A stretch of 64,000 nt of DNA, taken from NCBI RefSeq assembly GCF_034347405.1, contig NZ_CP133778.1:5028501-5092500 (forward strand), read 5' to 3'. The notes under the pieces were generated by a model, which was not told the DNA's origin, did not search any database, and saw only the letters and a list, made by a program, of their open reading frames with translations. Of this stretch, positions 33,181 through 42,358 are shown in pieces. Within the stretch, counting starts at the first letter, position 1. Every line of letters begins with the position of its first letter. The DNA is from Pseudomonas sp. CCC3.1 (GTDB lineage: Bacteria > Pseudomonadota > Gammaproteobacteria > Pseudomonadales > Pseudomonadaceae). Both the position numbers and the translations under genes were made by a program.

Positions 33181-34571
33181 GCCAACCCATTGATCCGCGT
33201 GTTCAGGTCATCTTGATCGATGATGACCCGCACCTGCGCCAGGCGCTCTATCAAACCCTGGATCTGGCCGGGCTTAACGTCTTGCCACTGGCCGAAGCAA
33301 CGGGCCTTGCCGAGCGTATTCAGCGTGACTGGGCAGGCGTGGTGGTCAGTGACATCCGCATGCCGGGCATGGATGGCCTTGAGCTGTTGGCTCAACTGCA
33401 CGCCCAAGACCCGGAGCTGCCAGTGTTGCTGATCACCGGCCATGGCGATGTGCCACTGGCGGTGCAAGCCATGCGCGCAGGGGCCTACGACTTTCTGGAA
33501 AAACCGTTTGCCAGCGACGCGCTGCTCGACAGCGTGCGCCGGGCGCTGGCCCTGCGCGCATTGGTGCTGGATAACCGCAGCCTGCGCCTGGCGCTGAGTG
33601 ATCGTCAGCAACTGAGCACCCGCTTGATCGGGCACTCCCCGGCCATGCTGCGTCTGCGCGAGCAAATCGGCGCGCTGGCCGCGACCAAAGCCGACGTGCT
33701 GATTCTGGGCGAAACCGGCTCTGGCAAAGAAGTCGTCGCACGCGCGCTGCATGACCTGTCGAGTCGGCGCAGCGGGCCGTTTGTGGCAATCAACGCGGGC
33801 GCGCTGGCCGAGTCAGTGGTCGAAAGCGAGCTGTTTGGCCATGAACCCGGCGCCTTTACCGGCGCGCAAAAGCGTCGCATCGGCAAGTTTGAATTCGCCA
33901 ATGGCGGCACGTTATTCCTCGACGAAATCGAAAGCATGAGCATGGATGTGCAGGTCAAACTGCTGCGCATGCTGCAAGAACGGGTAGTTGAGCGCTTGGG
34001 TGGCAATCAGCTGATTCCGCTGGATATTCGGGTTATCGCCGCGACCAAGGAAGACCTGCGCCAGGCCGCCGATCAAGGCCGGTTCCGCGCCGACTTGTAC
34101 TACCGACTGAACGTCGCCCCGCTGCGTATCGCGCCGCTGCGTGAGCGAGGTGAAGACGCGTTGATGCTGTTTCAACACTTCGCCGACGAAGCCAGCGCCC
34201 GCCACGGCCTGACGCCCAACGTGTTGCAGCCGGGACAGCGTGCGTTGTTACTGCGTCACGGCTGGCCGGGCAATGTGCGCGAACTGCAAAACGTCGCAGA
34301 ACGCTTCGCCCTGGGCCTGGAGTTGGCTCTGGACAATGGCGCGGACGAAGGCGCCCAACCGTCTGACCTAGAAGTCTCGGGCAGCTTGAGCGAGCAGGTC
34401 GAGCATTTTGAAAAAAGCCTGATCGCCGCTGAACTCGAACGCTCGCACAGCTCGATGCGCAGCCTGGCTGAAGCGCTGGGCGTGCCGCGCAAAACCCTGC
34501 ATGACAAATTGCGCAAACACGGGCTGAACTTCGAGAGCGGCAGCCACCCCCACACTGATGAACTAGATTGA
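33177..34571 (+). CDS. dctD: Sigma-54 response regulator DctD
   Basis: A 464-residue NtrC-type activator. The receiver domain (about 10-125) has LIDDDPHLR and the phospho-acceptor Asp in VVSDIRMPGMDG. The AAA+ domain (about 155-385) has Walker A GETGSGKE, sigma-54 contact loop GAFTGA and Walker B GGTLFLDEI. A Fis-type helix-turn-helix sits at the end (SLAEALGVPRKTLHDKL). It overlaps dctB by 4 bases. It drives C4-dicarboxylate transporter genes, none of which is in the window. Confidence 0.92.
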   Translation: MSQPIDPRVQVILIDDDPHLRQALYQTLDLAGLNVLPLAEATGLAERIQRDWAGVVVSDIRMPGMDGLELLAQLHAQDPELPVLLITGHGDVPLAVQAMRAGAYDFLEKPFASDALLDSVRRALALRALVLDNRSLRLALSDRQQLSTRLIGHSPAMLRLREQIGALAATKADVLILGETGSGKEVVARALHDLSSRRSGPFVAINAGALAESVVESELFGHEPGAFTGAQKRRIGKFEFANGGTLFLDEIESMSMDVQVKLLRMLQERVVERLGGNQLIPLDIRVIAATKEDLRQAADQGRFRADLYYRLNVAPLRIAPLRERGEDALMLFQHFADEASARHGLTPNVLQPGQRALLLRHGWPGNVRELQNVAERFALGLELALDNGADEGAQPSDLEVSGSLSEQVEHFEKSLIAAELERSHSSMRSLAEALGVPRKTLHDKLRKHGLNFESGSHPHTDELD

Positions 34572-34591
34572 CCTGAACAGGACGCCCCTGC

Positions 34592-35047
34592 ATGAACCGC
34601 GACAGTCGTTACCTGGAATCCATCCTTCATCACGACATCCCGCTCACCCGTGAAATGGGCCTTAAGGTGATTGCCTGGCACGACAAGCAGCTGCGTTTGC
34701 AACTGCCGCTAGACGCCAACATCAACCATAAAAGCACCATGTTTGGCGGCAGCCTGTACTGCGGCGCGGTGCTGGCCGGCTGGGGCTGGCTGCACCTGAG
34801 CCTGCGAGAAGCCGGGATCGAAGACGGTCACATCGTGATTCAGGAAGGCCACATCAGCTACCCGCTCCCCGTGACCCAAGACGCCATTGCGCTGTGCGAT
34901 GCGCCAGCAGAGGCGGCATGGAACAAGTTTTTGGCCATGTACAAACGCCACGGCCGCGCACGCTTGACCCTTGAAACGCGCATGATCAATGCGGACGGCG
35001 GGGATGATGCAGTGCGGTTTAGCGGGCAATACGTATTGCATCGCTAG
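34592..35047 (+). CDS. YiiD C-terminal-type thioesterase
   Basis: A 151-residue hot-dog-fold protein resembling the C-terminal domain of YiiD putative thioesterases: NINHKSTMFGGSLYCGAVLAGW holds the conserved Asn-His-x4-Phe-Gly-Gly-Ser turn and VIQEGHISYPLPV the central strand. Its substrate, presumably an acyl thioester, is unknown. It begins 20 bases after dctD and may be co-transcribed. A REPIN separates it from convergent cysQ. Confidence 0.8.
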   Translation: MNRDSRYLESILHHDIPLTREMGLKVIAWHDKQLRLQLPLDANINHKSTMFGGSLYCGAVLAGWGWLHLSLREAGIEDGHIVIQEGHISYPLPVTQDAIALCDAPAEAAWNKFLAMYKRHGRARLTLETRMINADGGDDAVRFSGQYVLHR

Positions 35048-35066
35048 CTTGCTGTTCGCCAAAACC

Positions 35067-35134
35067 GTAGGAGCGAGCTTGTCTCGCGATCTTTTGATCG
35101 TTTAAAAGATCGCGAGGCAAGCTCGCTCCTACAG
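35067..35134. repeat. REPIN palindrome
   Basis: GTAGGAGCGAGCTTGTCTCG ... CGAGGCAAGCTCGCTCCTAC: long, nearly perfect arms around GATCTTTTGATCGTTTAAAAGATC. It is placed between convergent genes and could act as a two-way terminator. Confidence 0.88.
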
Positions 35135-35145
35135 AGGGGTAGCTT

Positions 35146-35970
35146 TTAACCTTGCGCCAACGCCAACAACTGCTCACGCCACGGCGCCTTCGCGGGCAAC
35201 GCCAAAAAATGACCATTGAGCAACGATTCGCGCGCCGGGTAGGTGAACGGCTGGCCATCCAGTTGCAGCACCACACCCCCCGCCCCTTCGAGCACGCCTT
35301 GAGCGGCAGCCGTGTCCCATTGCGAGGTCGGCGCCAGACGCGGATAACAATCGGCCGCGCCTTCAGCCAACAGGCAAAACTTCAACGAGCTGCCAATGTT
35401 GGCCATTTCTAATGAACCAACCGCCGCTTCCAGCCCTGTCAGCAAACGCTCTTGCTCAGGGCTTGAATGGCGACGGCTGGCCACCACGATCAAGGGTTCA
35501 CCGGCAGGCGGCGTGTTGCGCACGCTGATCGGCACGGTCCCGTCCTCATCGGCGCGCCACGCACCCAGACCTTCACCACCGAAGTAGCAACAGCCATTGG
35601 TGGGTATCGAGACCACACCAAACACCACGCGGCCCTGTTCGATCAGCGCAATGTTGACGGTGAACTCTTCACTGCCCGCGATAAATTCCTTGGTGCCATC
35701 CAGCGGGTCAACCAGCCACCAGCGCGTCCAGCCTGCGCGAACGCTTTGCGCGATGTTGGCGTCTTCCTCCGAGAGCACCGGAATGCTCGGGTCCAGCGCA
35801 GTCAGGCCGTCGAGCAAGATGTGGTGCGCCGCAATATCGGCCGCCGTGACCGGCGACTCATCGTCCTTGGCAGTGACCGCTACATCCGCGCGCCAGAACG
35901 GCAGAATGGCCTCGCCCGCACGGTGCGCGAGTTCAATGACGGGAGCCAGCAAGGGATGCGCAACACTCAC
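35146..35970 (-). CDS. cysQ: 3'(2'),5'-bisphosphate nucleotidase CysQ
   Basis: A 274-residue inositol-monophosphatase-fold enzyme that hydrolyses 3'-phosphoadenosine 5'-phosphate, recycling the by-product of sulfate assimilation. Metal-binding motifs are VLSEEDANI, LVDPLDGTKEF and the late SQWDTAAAQGVLE segment. It overlaps nudE by 4 bases and is translated after it, as in P. aeruginosa. Confidence 0.92.
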   Translation of the reverse strand: MSVAHPLLAPVIELAHRAGEAILPFWRADVAVTAKDDESPVTAADIAAHHILLDGLTALDPSIPVLSEEDANIAQSVRAGWTRWWLVDPLDGTKEFIAGSEEFTVNIALIEQGRVVFGVVSIPTNGCCYFGGEGLGAWRADEDGTVPISVRNTPPAGEPLIVVASRRHSSPEQERLLTGLEAAVGSLEMANIGSSLKFCLLAEGAADCYPRLAPTSQWDTAAAQGVLEGAGGVVLQLDGQPFTYPARESLLNGHFLALPAKAPWREQLLALAQG

Positions 35971-36533
35971 GACTGGAACACTCCGCGCTGGGTCAGCAGA
36001 TCCCGCACCAGGTACAGCGCGGCCAATGCACGGCCTTCGCTGAACTGCGGGTTTTCCATCAGACCCGACAAGTTGCGCAAGTTAACCCGATCAACCCGCA
36101 TCGGTTCCGGCTCATCGCCTTCCAAGTGCTCTTCATAGAGATCGGTGGCCAAAACCACCTGAATTTTTTGGCTCATGTAACCCGGCGACAACGACAGCTC
36201 GGTCACATGCTCAAGCTGACGGGCACCGAAGCCCGCTTCTTCTTTGAGCTCACGGTCAGCGGCAGCCAGTACGTCTTCACCCGGCTCGATCAGGCCTTTG
36301 GGCAACGACAGTTCATATTCGTCAGTTCCGCCGCAATATTCTTCGACCAGGATGGCGTGTTCGCTGTCGATCATCGCCACGATCATGACCGCGCCATAAC
36401 CGTTGCCGCGTCCCACCAACCGTTCGTAAGTACGTTCAACGCCATTGGAAAAGCGCAGCTGCACTTCTTCGACCCGAAACAATCGACTACTGGCAACAAT
36501 TTCACGGGCAAGTACGGTGGGTTTTTGGCGCAT
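35967..36533 (-). CDS. nudE: ADP compounds hydrolase NudE
   Basis: A 188-residue Nudix hydrolase acting on ADP-ribose, NADH and Ap3A-type substrates. The Nudix box reads GLIEPGEDVLAAADREL then KEEAGF, with all required Glu/Arg residues. It is divergent from the nucleotidase gene and first in the nudE-cysQ transcript. Confidence 0.92.
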   Translation of the reverse strand: MRQKPTVLAREIVASSRLFRVEEVQLRFSNGVERTYERLVGRGNGYGAVMIVAMIDSEHAILVEEYCGGTDEYELSLPKGLIEPGEDVLAAADRELKEEAGFGARQLEHVTELSLSPGYMSQKIQVVLATDLYEEHLEGDEPEPMRVDRVNLRNLSGLMENPQFSEGRALAALYLVRDLLTQRGVFQS

Positions 36534-36621
36534 AGCGGCTCCTCAATATGAACGGGTTACTATACCCCGGCTTTTCCGATTGTCTGAGTCGGATGTTTTT
36601 CTACTGCGGGAGAAGTTTTGC

Positions 36622-37284
36622 ATGACAGCGTTACCTTGGCGCGACATTGATACCGTTCTGCTGGACATGGACGGCACACTGCTCGACTTGCACTACGACA
36701 ACCACTTTTGGCTGGAGCACCTGCCGCAGCGCTATGCCGAACTGCACGGCATCAGCCGCGCCATGGCGGATCTGGAGCTGACGCCGCTGTTTGAAAACAA
36801 TGCGGGCCAGTTGAAGTGGTACTGCCTGGACTTCTGGAGCCGCGAGCTGAAAATTCCAGTGCGCGAACTCAAGCTCGAAACGGCGCACCTGATTGCCCTG
36901 CGCCCAGATGCAGACACCTTTTTAGCGGCGATCAAGCAGGCTGGCAAGCGGGTGATTCTGATCACCAACGCGCACCGTGACTCGTTGTCGCTGAAACTGG
37001 AGCGCATCGAACTGGCGCCGTATTTCGAGCGCCTGATCAGCTCCCACGATTACGGCTTCCCCAAGGAAAGCCCGCAGTTTTGGGATGCCTTGCACGCCGA
37101 TATTGGCTTTGATCCGAGCCGCAGCCTGTTTATCGACGACACCTTGCCGATTCTGCGCAGCGCCCGCGCGTTTGGGGTAGGCCACTTGTTGGCCGTCAAA
37201 CAGCCCGACAGCAAAAAAGGCCCGAAAGACACCGAAGAGTTTGAGGCACTGGAGGATTATCGCGAGTTGCTGGAAGGGCTTTGA
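36622..37284 (+). CDS. yrfG: GMP/IMP nucleotidase, HAD family
   Basis: A 220-residue HAD hydrolase. Motif I is LLDMDGTLLDLHYDN, motif II is ILITNAHRDS, motif III the Lys of YGFPKESPQF and motif IV FIDDTLPIL. ATG 36622 follows GCGGGAGAAG; the frame open from 36445 overlaps divergent nudE. YrfG-type enzymes dephosphorylate purine 5'-nucleotides. The neighbourhood (nudE, cysQ) is conserved in pseudomonads. Confidence 0.88.
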   Translation: MTALPWRDIDTVLLDMDGTLLDLHYDNHFWLEHLPQRYAELHGISRAMADLELTPLFENNAGQLKWYCLDFWSRELKIPVRELKLETAHLIALRPDADTFLAAIKQAGKRVILITNAHRDSLSLKLERIELAPYFERLISSHDYGFPKESPQFWDALHADIGFDPSRSLFIDDTLPILRSARAFGVGHLLAVKQPDSKKGPKDTEEFEALEDYRELLEGL

Positions 37285-37300
37285 AAAACACACAAAACGT

Positions 37301-37366
37301 GTAGGCGCGAGCTTGCTCGCGATCTTTTTAAAAGATCAAAAGATCGCGAGCAAGCTCGCTCCTACA
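37301..37366. repeat. REPIN palindrome
   Basis: GTAGGCGCGAGCTTGCTCGCGATCTTTT with matching AAAAGATCGCGAGCAAGCTCGCTCCTAC; one base of the left arm differs (GGCGCG for GGAGCG). It lies between the convergent genes yrfG and kbp. Confidence 0.88.
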
Positions 37367-37378
37367 GTTCGCGCGGGG

Positions 37379-37819
37379 TTACTCAGGAATACGCAGCGTC
37401 TGCCCCGGATAGATTTTGTTCACGTCTTTGAGCAGTGGTTTGTTGGCTTCGAAGATTTTGTTGTACTTATTGGCATCGCCATACACCTGCAGCGAAATCG
37501 CGCTCAGGGTGTCGCCTTTTTTCACCACGACAAAACGCGAAGCCACAACGGTCGGCTCGGTCACTGTGATCTGGTCGTCAACGCTGGCCACGCCTTCAAT
37601 GTTGCCCGCCGCCAGAATGATTTTTTCCTTCTCTGCCTGGGTGGCCACCTCGCCGCTGAGGGTAATCTTGTCGCCATCAACTTCGGCTTTGATATTAGGA
37701 TTACCCAGCCCCACTTGTTCCACGTGCTTTTTAAGCTCGTCACTGGCATTGGCATTACCCGGTGTCAGCAGGTCGATCAATTTTTCGCCAGCTTCTTTCA
37801 CAAAGCTAAAAATACTCAT
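37379..37819 (-). CDS. kbp: BON-LysM protein, K+-binding protein Kbp
   Basis: A 146-residue cytoplasmic protein. A BON domain (about 20-85) includes VGLGNPNIKAEVDGDKITLSG and a LysM domain (about 95-145) includes VVVKKGDTLSAISLQVYGD and YPGQTLRIPE. E. coli Kbp (YgaU) is a cytoplasmic potassium sensor with this architecture. There is no signal peptide, in agreement with that role. Confidence 0.9.
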   Translation of the reverse strand: MSIFSFVKEAGEKLIDLLTPGNANASDELKKHVEQVGLGNPNIKAEVDGDKITLSGEVATQAEKEKIILAAGNIEGVASVDDQITVTEPTVVASRFVVVKKGDTLSAISLQVYGDANKYNKIFEANKPLLKDVNKIYPGQTLRIPE

Positions 37820-37884
37820 GCGTCACGCTCCTAGGGTTGGAATATCCAGATCCGTAAGCGTAGACCAACATTCGCGGAGCAACG

Positions 37885-38772
37885 ATGGACATCAAGCAAC
37901 TGAAATTCCTCATTGCCCTCGATGAAACCCGGCATTTCGGTCAGGCCGCTGCCCGTTGCCATATCACTCAGCCCACCTTGTCGATGCGCTTGCGCAGCCT
38001 TGAGCAGGAACTTGACCTGCAACTGGTCAATCGCGGTCAGCGCTTCGAAAGCTTTACCGCCCCCGGCGAACGCGTGCTGGCCTGGGCCCGAACGGTGCTG
38101 GCCGCCTACGATGGCTTGCAGGCCGAAGCCGCCGCCTGGCGCGGCAATCTGATCGGCACATTGCGTCTGGGCGTGGTGCCACTGTCGAGCTTTGATCCGC
38201 TGCCTTTATTGCAACGCCTGCATCACGAACACCCTGAATTGCGCTTTGAGTTATCCGCACTCAGCTCCGAGCAGATCCTTGAACAACTGGCCAGCAACCA
38301 GTTGGACGTGGGGGTGTCGTATCTGGACCGCCTCGACCATGAGCGCTTCGACTCCCAAGCGCTGGGTGAAACCCGCATGGGGCTACTTTACGACCAACGG
38401 CACTTTGACTTTGGTGAACAACCCTTGAGCTGGGAGGCATTGATTGAGCTGCCTCTGGGCCTGCTCAGCGGCGGCATGCACTTTCGTCAGTCCATCGATC
38501 ACAACTTTCACAGCCGGGGCCTCACGCCGCATCCTTTGTTACAAACCGATGCCGTTCATCAACTTCTGCAAGCAGTGCACGGCGGCTTTTGCTGTGCGGT
38601 GATGCCCCTTGAGGGCGGGCTGCAAGCACTCACGGACGACTTGCGCCTGCACCCCATCGAAGACGCTAAAACCCTGGCGCGACTGGGTTTGATCATGCGC
38701 CGCGAAGCCCCGCGCTCGGCATTGGCTGAGGCCTGTTTTGCGCTGTACCAAAAATCACTCAATCCATCTTGA
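37885..38772 (+). CDS. LysR-family regulator
   Basis: A 295-residue regulator with helix-turn-helix HFGQAAARCHITQPTLSMRLRSLE. The effector domain (about 90-290) begins GTLRLGVVPLSSFDPLP and is unusually rich in Gln/Leu. It is divergent from kbp and upstream of fdhD. A link to formate or oxidoreductase control is suggested by position only. Confidence 0.85.
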   Translation: MDIKQLKFLIALDETRHFGQAAARCHITQPTLSMRLRSLEQELDLQLVNRGQRFESFTAPGERVLAWARTVLAAYDGLQAEAAAWRGNLIGTLRLGVVPLSSFDPLPLLQRLHHEHPELRFELSALSSEQILEQLASNQLDVGVSYLDRLDHERFDSQALGETRMGLLYDQRHFDFGEQPLSWEALIELPLGLLSGGMHFRQSIDHNFHSRGLTPHPLLQTDAVHQLLQAVHGGFCCAVMPLEGGLQALTDDLRLHPIEDAKTLARLGLIMRREAPRSALAEACFALYQKSLNPS

Positions 38773-38866
38773 TCGACGGCATCTATCAATAGATCAACGC
38801 TAGCGATTAGACGCGACAGAGTGTCGCGCCTAGGCTTAGGGTCAGTTCACCCGTTGGTAATGCCCT

Positions 38867-39706
38867 ATGAACGCCAAGCGCCCCCTGTGCGCGGCGCCCG
38901 CCACCACATCGCCCGCGCCAGCTGCCAGCCAGACCTATCACTACGTCACGCTCGACCACAGCAGCGTTGCACAAACGGCCCTGGCGGAAGAAGTCGCTCT
39001 GGCGATCGCCTATAACGGCATCAGCCAGGCCGTGATGCTGGTCACCCCCACCGACCTTGAAGACTTTATCGTCGGGTTCAGTCTGGGCAGCGGGATCATT
39101 CATCACGCCAGCGAAATCTACGATCTCAAGCTCACAGGTGCAGGCTCGGCGCAGTACGCGCACGTCGAAATTGCCAGTCGGGCGTTCTGGAACCTCAAAC
39201 AGCAACGCCGACAACTCGCGGGCACCAGCGGCTGCGGTTTGTGTGGCGTCGAAGCGGTCGAGCAGGCGCTGCCCGACCTTAACGTACTGCCCGGCGCTCC
39301 CTTGCCGCCCGCTCAATGGCTCGACGGCTTGCGCCAGCGCATCAGCGCGTTTCAGCCGCTGGGCCAACACTGCGGCGCCGTGCATGCCGCTGTTTATATG
39401 GATGGCAAAGGCCAACTGCTGATGGGGCGCGAAGACATTGGCCGACACAACGCCCTCGATAAATTGATCGGTGCATTGGTGCGCCAGCACATCGACCTGA
39501 CCGGCGGTGCCGCCATTGTCACCAGCCGTTGCAGCCTTGAACTGATTCAAAAAGTGTTGCGTGCCGGGATTCAAACCCTGATCAGCCTGTCCTCGCCTAC
39601 GGGCCTGGCGCTGCAATGGGCCCGTCGCCACAACCTCAACCTTATTCATCTGCCGCAAAAAAGCGCGCCACGGGTGTACAGCCCGGTGCAGGAGATTCAG
39701 CCATGA
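38867..39706 (+). CDS. fdhD: Formate dehydrogenase accessory sulfurtransferase FdhD
   Basis: A 279-residue protein delivering sulfur to the molybdenum cofactor of formate dehydrogenase-type enzymes. The sulfur-carrying Cys-x-x-Cys is in GTSGCGLCGVEA. GREDIGRHNALDKLIG and VTSRCSLELIQKV are conserved family blocks. The ATGA overlap with the next gene makes the molybdoenzyme its obvious client. Confidence 0.92.
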   Translation: MNAKRPLCAAPATTSPAPAASQTYHYVTLDHSSVAQTALAEEVALAIAYNGISQAVMLVTPTDLEDFIVGFSLGSGIIHHASEIYDLKLTGAGSAQYAHVEIASRAFWNLKQQRRQLAGTSGCGLCGVEAVEQALPDLNVLPGAPLPPAQWLDGLRQRISAFQPLGQHCGAVHAAVYMDGKGQLLMGREDIGRHNALDKLIGALVRQHIDLTGGAAIVTSRCSLELIQKVLRAGIQTLISLSSPTGLALQWARRHNLNLIHLPQKSAPRVYSPVQEIQP

Positions 39707-42051
39707 GCACTCATCATCAAGCCGACAAAACCCCAACGCCACGCTATAAGCCCTACACCGGCCCGGCGGGTGGCTGGGGTGCGCTGATCAGTGTGGCGCA
39801 AGCCTGGTTGACCAGCGACAACGCGCTGAAAAACCTGCGCATGATGCTCAAGACCAACCAGAACGGCGGCTTCGACTGCCCCGGCTGCGCGTGGGGCGAT
39901 TCGCCGGAAAGCGGCCTGGTCAAGTTCTGCGAGAACGGCGCCAAGGCGGTGAACTGGGAAGCGACCAAGCGCCGCGTGGATGCGGCCTTCTTCGCCAAAT
40001 ACAGCGTGAGTGCGTTGCTGGAGCAAAGCGATTACTGGCTCGAATATCAGGGCCGCCTGACTGAGCCGATGAGCTATAACGCCGAAACCGACCATTACAC
40101 GCCAATCAGCTGGGATGCCGCCTACAGCTTGATTGCCAAGCATTTGCTGAACCTGTCGAGCCCCAACGAGGCCGAGTTCTACACCTCGGGGCGCGCCAGC
40201 AACGAAGCGGCTTATCTGTATCAGTTGTTTGTGCGTTCGTTCGGCACCAACAACTTCCCGGACTGTTCGAACATGTGCCACGAGGCCAGCGGCGTGGCGT
40301 TGGCGCAAAGTATCGGGGTCGGTAAAGGCACCGTGACCTTCGACGACTTTGAGCACGCCGACGCCATTTTCGTGCTCGGCCAGAACCCCGGCACGAACCA
40401 CCCGCGCATGCTCGAACCGCTGCGCGAAGCCGTTAAACGCGGCGCTCAAGTGGTGTGCGTCAACCCGCTGAAAGAACGCGGACTCGAACGCTTCCAGCAC
40501 CCACAGCACCCGCTGGAAATGCTCACCAACGGCGACCGCCCGACCAACACCGCCTACCTGCGCCCAGCACTGGGCGGCGACATGGCGCTGTTGCGCGGCA
40601 TGGCCAAGTTCTTGCTGCAATGGGAGCGCGACGCCCTGGCCGCAGGCGAACCGGCGGTGTTCGATCACGCTTTTTTGAATGAGCACACCTCTGGCGTACT
40701 TGATTACATCTCCAGCCTGGACGCCACATCCTGGGAGCACATCGTCGAGCAATCGGGGCTCACCCTGGTCGACATCGAGCGCGCCGCCCGTATGTACCTC
40801 AAAGGTAAAAACGTGATCATGTGCTGGGCGATGGGCATCACCCAGCACCGGCATTCGGTACAAACCATTCAGGAAATCGCCAACCTGATGCTGCTGCGCG
40901 GCAATGTCGGCCGCCCTGGCGCAGGCCTGTGCCCGGTGCGCGGCCACAGTAACGTGCAAGGCGACCGCACAATGGGCATCAACGAACGCCCACCCGTGGC
41001 GTTCCTGGACTCACTGGAACGCCGCTTCAAATTCAAAGTCCCGCGTGAAAACGGCCACAACGTGGTTGAAGCGATTCACGCCATGCTCGAAGGTCGGGCC
41101 AAAGTGTTTATCGGCCTGGGCGGCAACTTTGCCCAAGCCACGCCAGACAGCCCGCGCACAGCCCAAGCGCTGCGCAATTGCGACCTGACCGTGCAAATCA
41201 GCACCAAGCTCAACCGCAGCCACCTGATGCACGGCAAAGAGGCGCTGATTTTGCCGTGCCTGGGGCGTACCGACATCGATATTCAGGCCGAAGGCCCGCA
41301 GGCGGTGACCGTTGAAGACTCGTTCAGCATGGTTCACGCCTCTAATGGCCAACTGAAAGCGCTGTCGACTCAGATGCACTCCGAGCCTGCCATCATTGCC
41401 GGGATTGCGGCCGCCACGCTGGGCACGCATCCGATTGACTGGACCTGGCTGGTGGCCGACTACGGGCGCATTCGTGACTTGATCGCCGATACCATTCCCG
41501 GCTTCAAGGACTTCAACACCCGCGTCCAGAACCCCGGCGGTTTCTACCTGGGCAACGCTGCGGGTGCCCGGCAGTGGAACACCCCGACCCAGCGCGCCAA
41601 CTTCCGGATCAACGAATTGCCGCAGGACCTGGTTGATGCCCGCACCCGCGCTACCGGGCAATTGCCTGATCTGATCCTGCAATCGATGCGCTCGCACGAC
41701 CAGTACAACACCACCATTTACGGGCTCGACGACCGTTATCGCGGGGTCAAGGGCCAGCGTGACGTGCTGTTCGTCAACGAAGCCGACATCATCCGCCTGG
41801 GCTTCAAGCCGGGACAGAAAGTCGACATCGTTTCGATCTGGGATGACCAGCATGAGCGCCGGGTGAAGAACTTCACCTTGCTGGCGTTTGATATTCCCGC
41901 CGGGCAGGCCGCGGCCTATTACCCGGAGGTTAACCCGCTGGTGCCGCTGGAAAGCACGGGGGATGGCAGCCATACGCCAACGTCCAAGTTCGTGGCGATC
42001 TGCCTTGAGGCGGCCAGCCCTTCGAAGCTGATTATGGCGAAGGCGAGTTAA
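39703..42051 (+). CDS. FdhF/YdeP-type molybdopterin oxidoreductase
   Basis: A 782-residue bis-MGD enzyme. ATG 39703 has AGGAG and overlaps the fdhD stop. The N-terminal GFDCPGCAWGD is characteristic of YdeP-like proteins. CSNMCHEASGVAL carries a Cys at the position of the Mo-ligating Cys/Sec of formate dehydrogenase H. VLGQNPGTNHPRM and MGITQHRHSVQTIQEIANL..RGNVGRPGAG are cofactor-binding blocks. The C-terminal molydopterin dinucleotide domain lies at about 640-770. YdeP is tied to acid resistance in E. coli; the physiological substrate is unknown. No electron-transfer subunit is adjacent. Confidence 0.88.
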   Translation: MSTHHQADKTPTPRYKPYTGPAGGWGALISVAQAWLTSDNALKNLRMMLKTNQNGGFDCPGCAWGDSPESGLVKFCENGAKAVNWEATKRRVDAAFFAKYSVSALLEQSDYWLEYQGRLTEPMSYNAETDHYTPISWDAAYSLIAKHLLNLSSPNEAEFYTSGRASNEAAYLYQLFVRSFGTNNFPDCSNMCHEASGVALAQSIGVGKGTVTFDDFEHADAIFVLGQNPGTNHPRMLEPLREAVKRGAQVVCVNPLKERGLERFQHPQHPLEMLTNGDRPTNTAYLRPALGGDMALLRGMAKFLLQWERDALAAGEPAVFDHAFLNEHTSGVLDYISSLDATSWEHIVEQSGLTLVDIERAARMYLKGKNVIMCWAMGITQHRHSVQTIQEIANLMLLRGNVGRPGAGLCPVRGHSNVQGDRTMGINERPPVAFLDSLERRFKFKVPRENGHNVVEAIHAMLEGRAKVFIGLGGNFAQATPDSPRTAQALRNCDLTVQISTKLNRSHLMHGKEALILPCLGRTDIDIQAEGPQAVTVEDSFSMVHASNGQLKALSTQMHSEPAIIAGIAAATLGTHPIDWTWLVADYGRIRDLIADTIPGFKDFNTRVQNPGGFYLGNAAGARQWNTPTQRANFRINELPQDLVDARTRATGQLPDLILQSMRSHDQYNTTIYGLDDRYRGVKGQRDVLFVNEADIIRLGFKPGQKVDIVSIWDDQHERRVKNFTLLAFDIPAGQAAAYYPEVNPLVPLESTGDGSHTPTSKFVAICLEAASPSKLIMAKAS

Positions 42052-42054
42052 ATC

Positions 42055-42142
42055 TGTGGGAGCTGGCTTGCCAGCGATACAAGCAACGCAATTTATAGGC
42101 CTGACCGTGTCGCAGCAATCGCTGGCAAGCCAGCTCCCACAA
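42055..42142. repeat. REPIN palindrome, GGGAGCTGGCTTGCCAGC type
   Basis: TGTGGGAGCTGGCTTGCCAGCGAT and ATCGCTGGCAAGCCAGCTCCCACA are perfect arms around a 40-base spacer. It is a different REP class from the GAGCGAGC family. The stretch 42143-42358 that follows holds a short hairpin (AGGCCG ... CGGCCT, about 42175-42202) and no gene. Confidence 0.9.
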
Positions 42143-42358
42143 AGCGTCGGCAGCAACAAATTTCAGGCGCAAAAAAGGCCGATTTCCTAAGAAGCCGGCC
42201 TGTCTGAACAATAAACAGACCGTGTAAATACCATTAAGTTCCCCAGCAAAAACAATAACTTAGGTAATTGTGTACAACTCGTGTTACTCGTCGGATTCCG
42301 ATTGTAAGCATTCCTCTCCAGCCTCAGGATCGCGCCGTCATCCTTTTAAGGCTCACTT

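Noticed and set aside
39697..42159. Minus-strand frames of 420 and 382 codons opposite the molybdoenzyme
   Set aside because: Antisense to a gene with clear cofactor motifs and without ribosome sites or recognisable products.
42175..42202. AGGCCG...CGGCCT hairpin as a minus-strand terminator
   Set aside because: A T-run would follow only on the minus strand, where no gene lies upstream; the stem is short and may be chance, so it is only mentioned with the REPIN entry.
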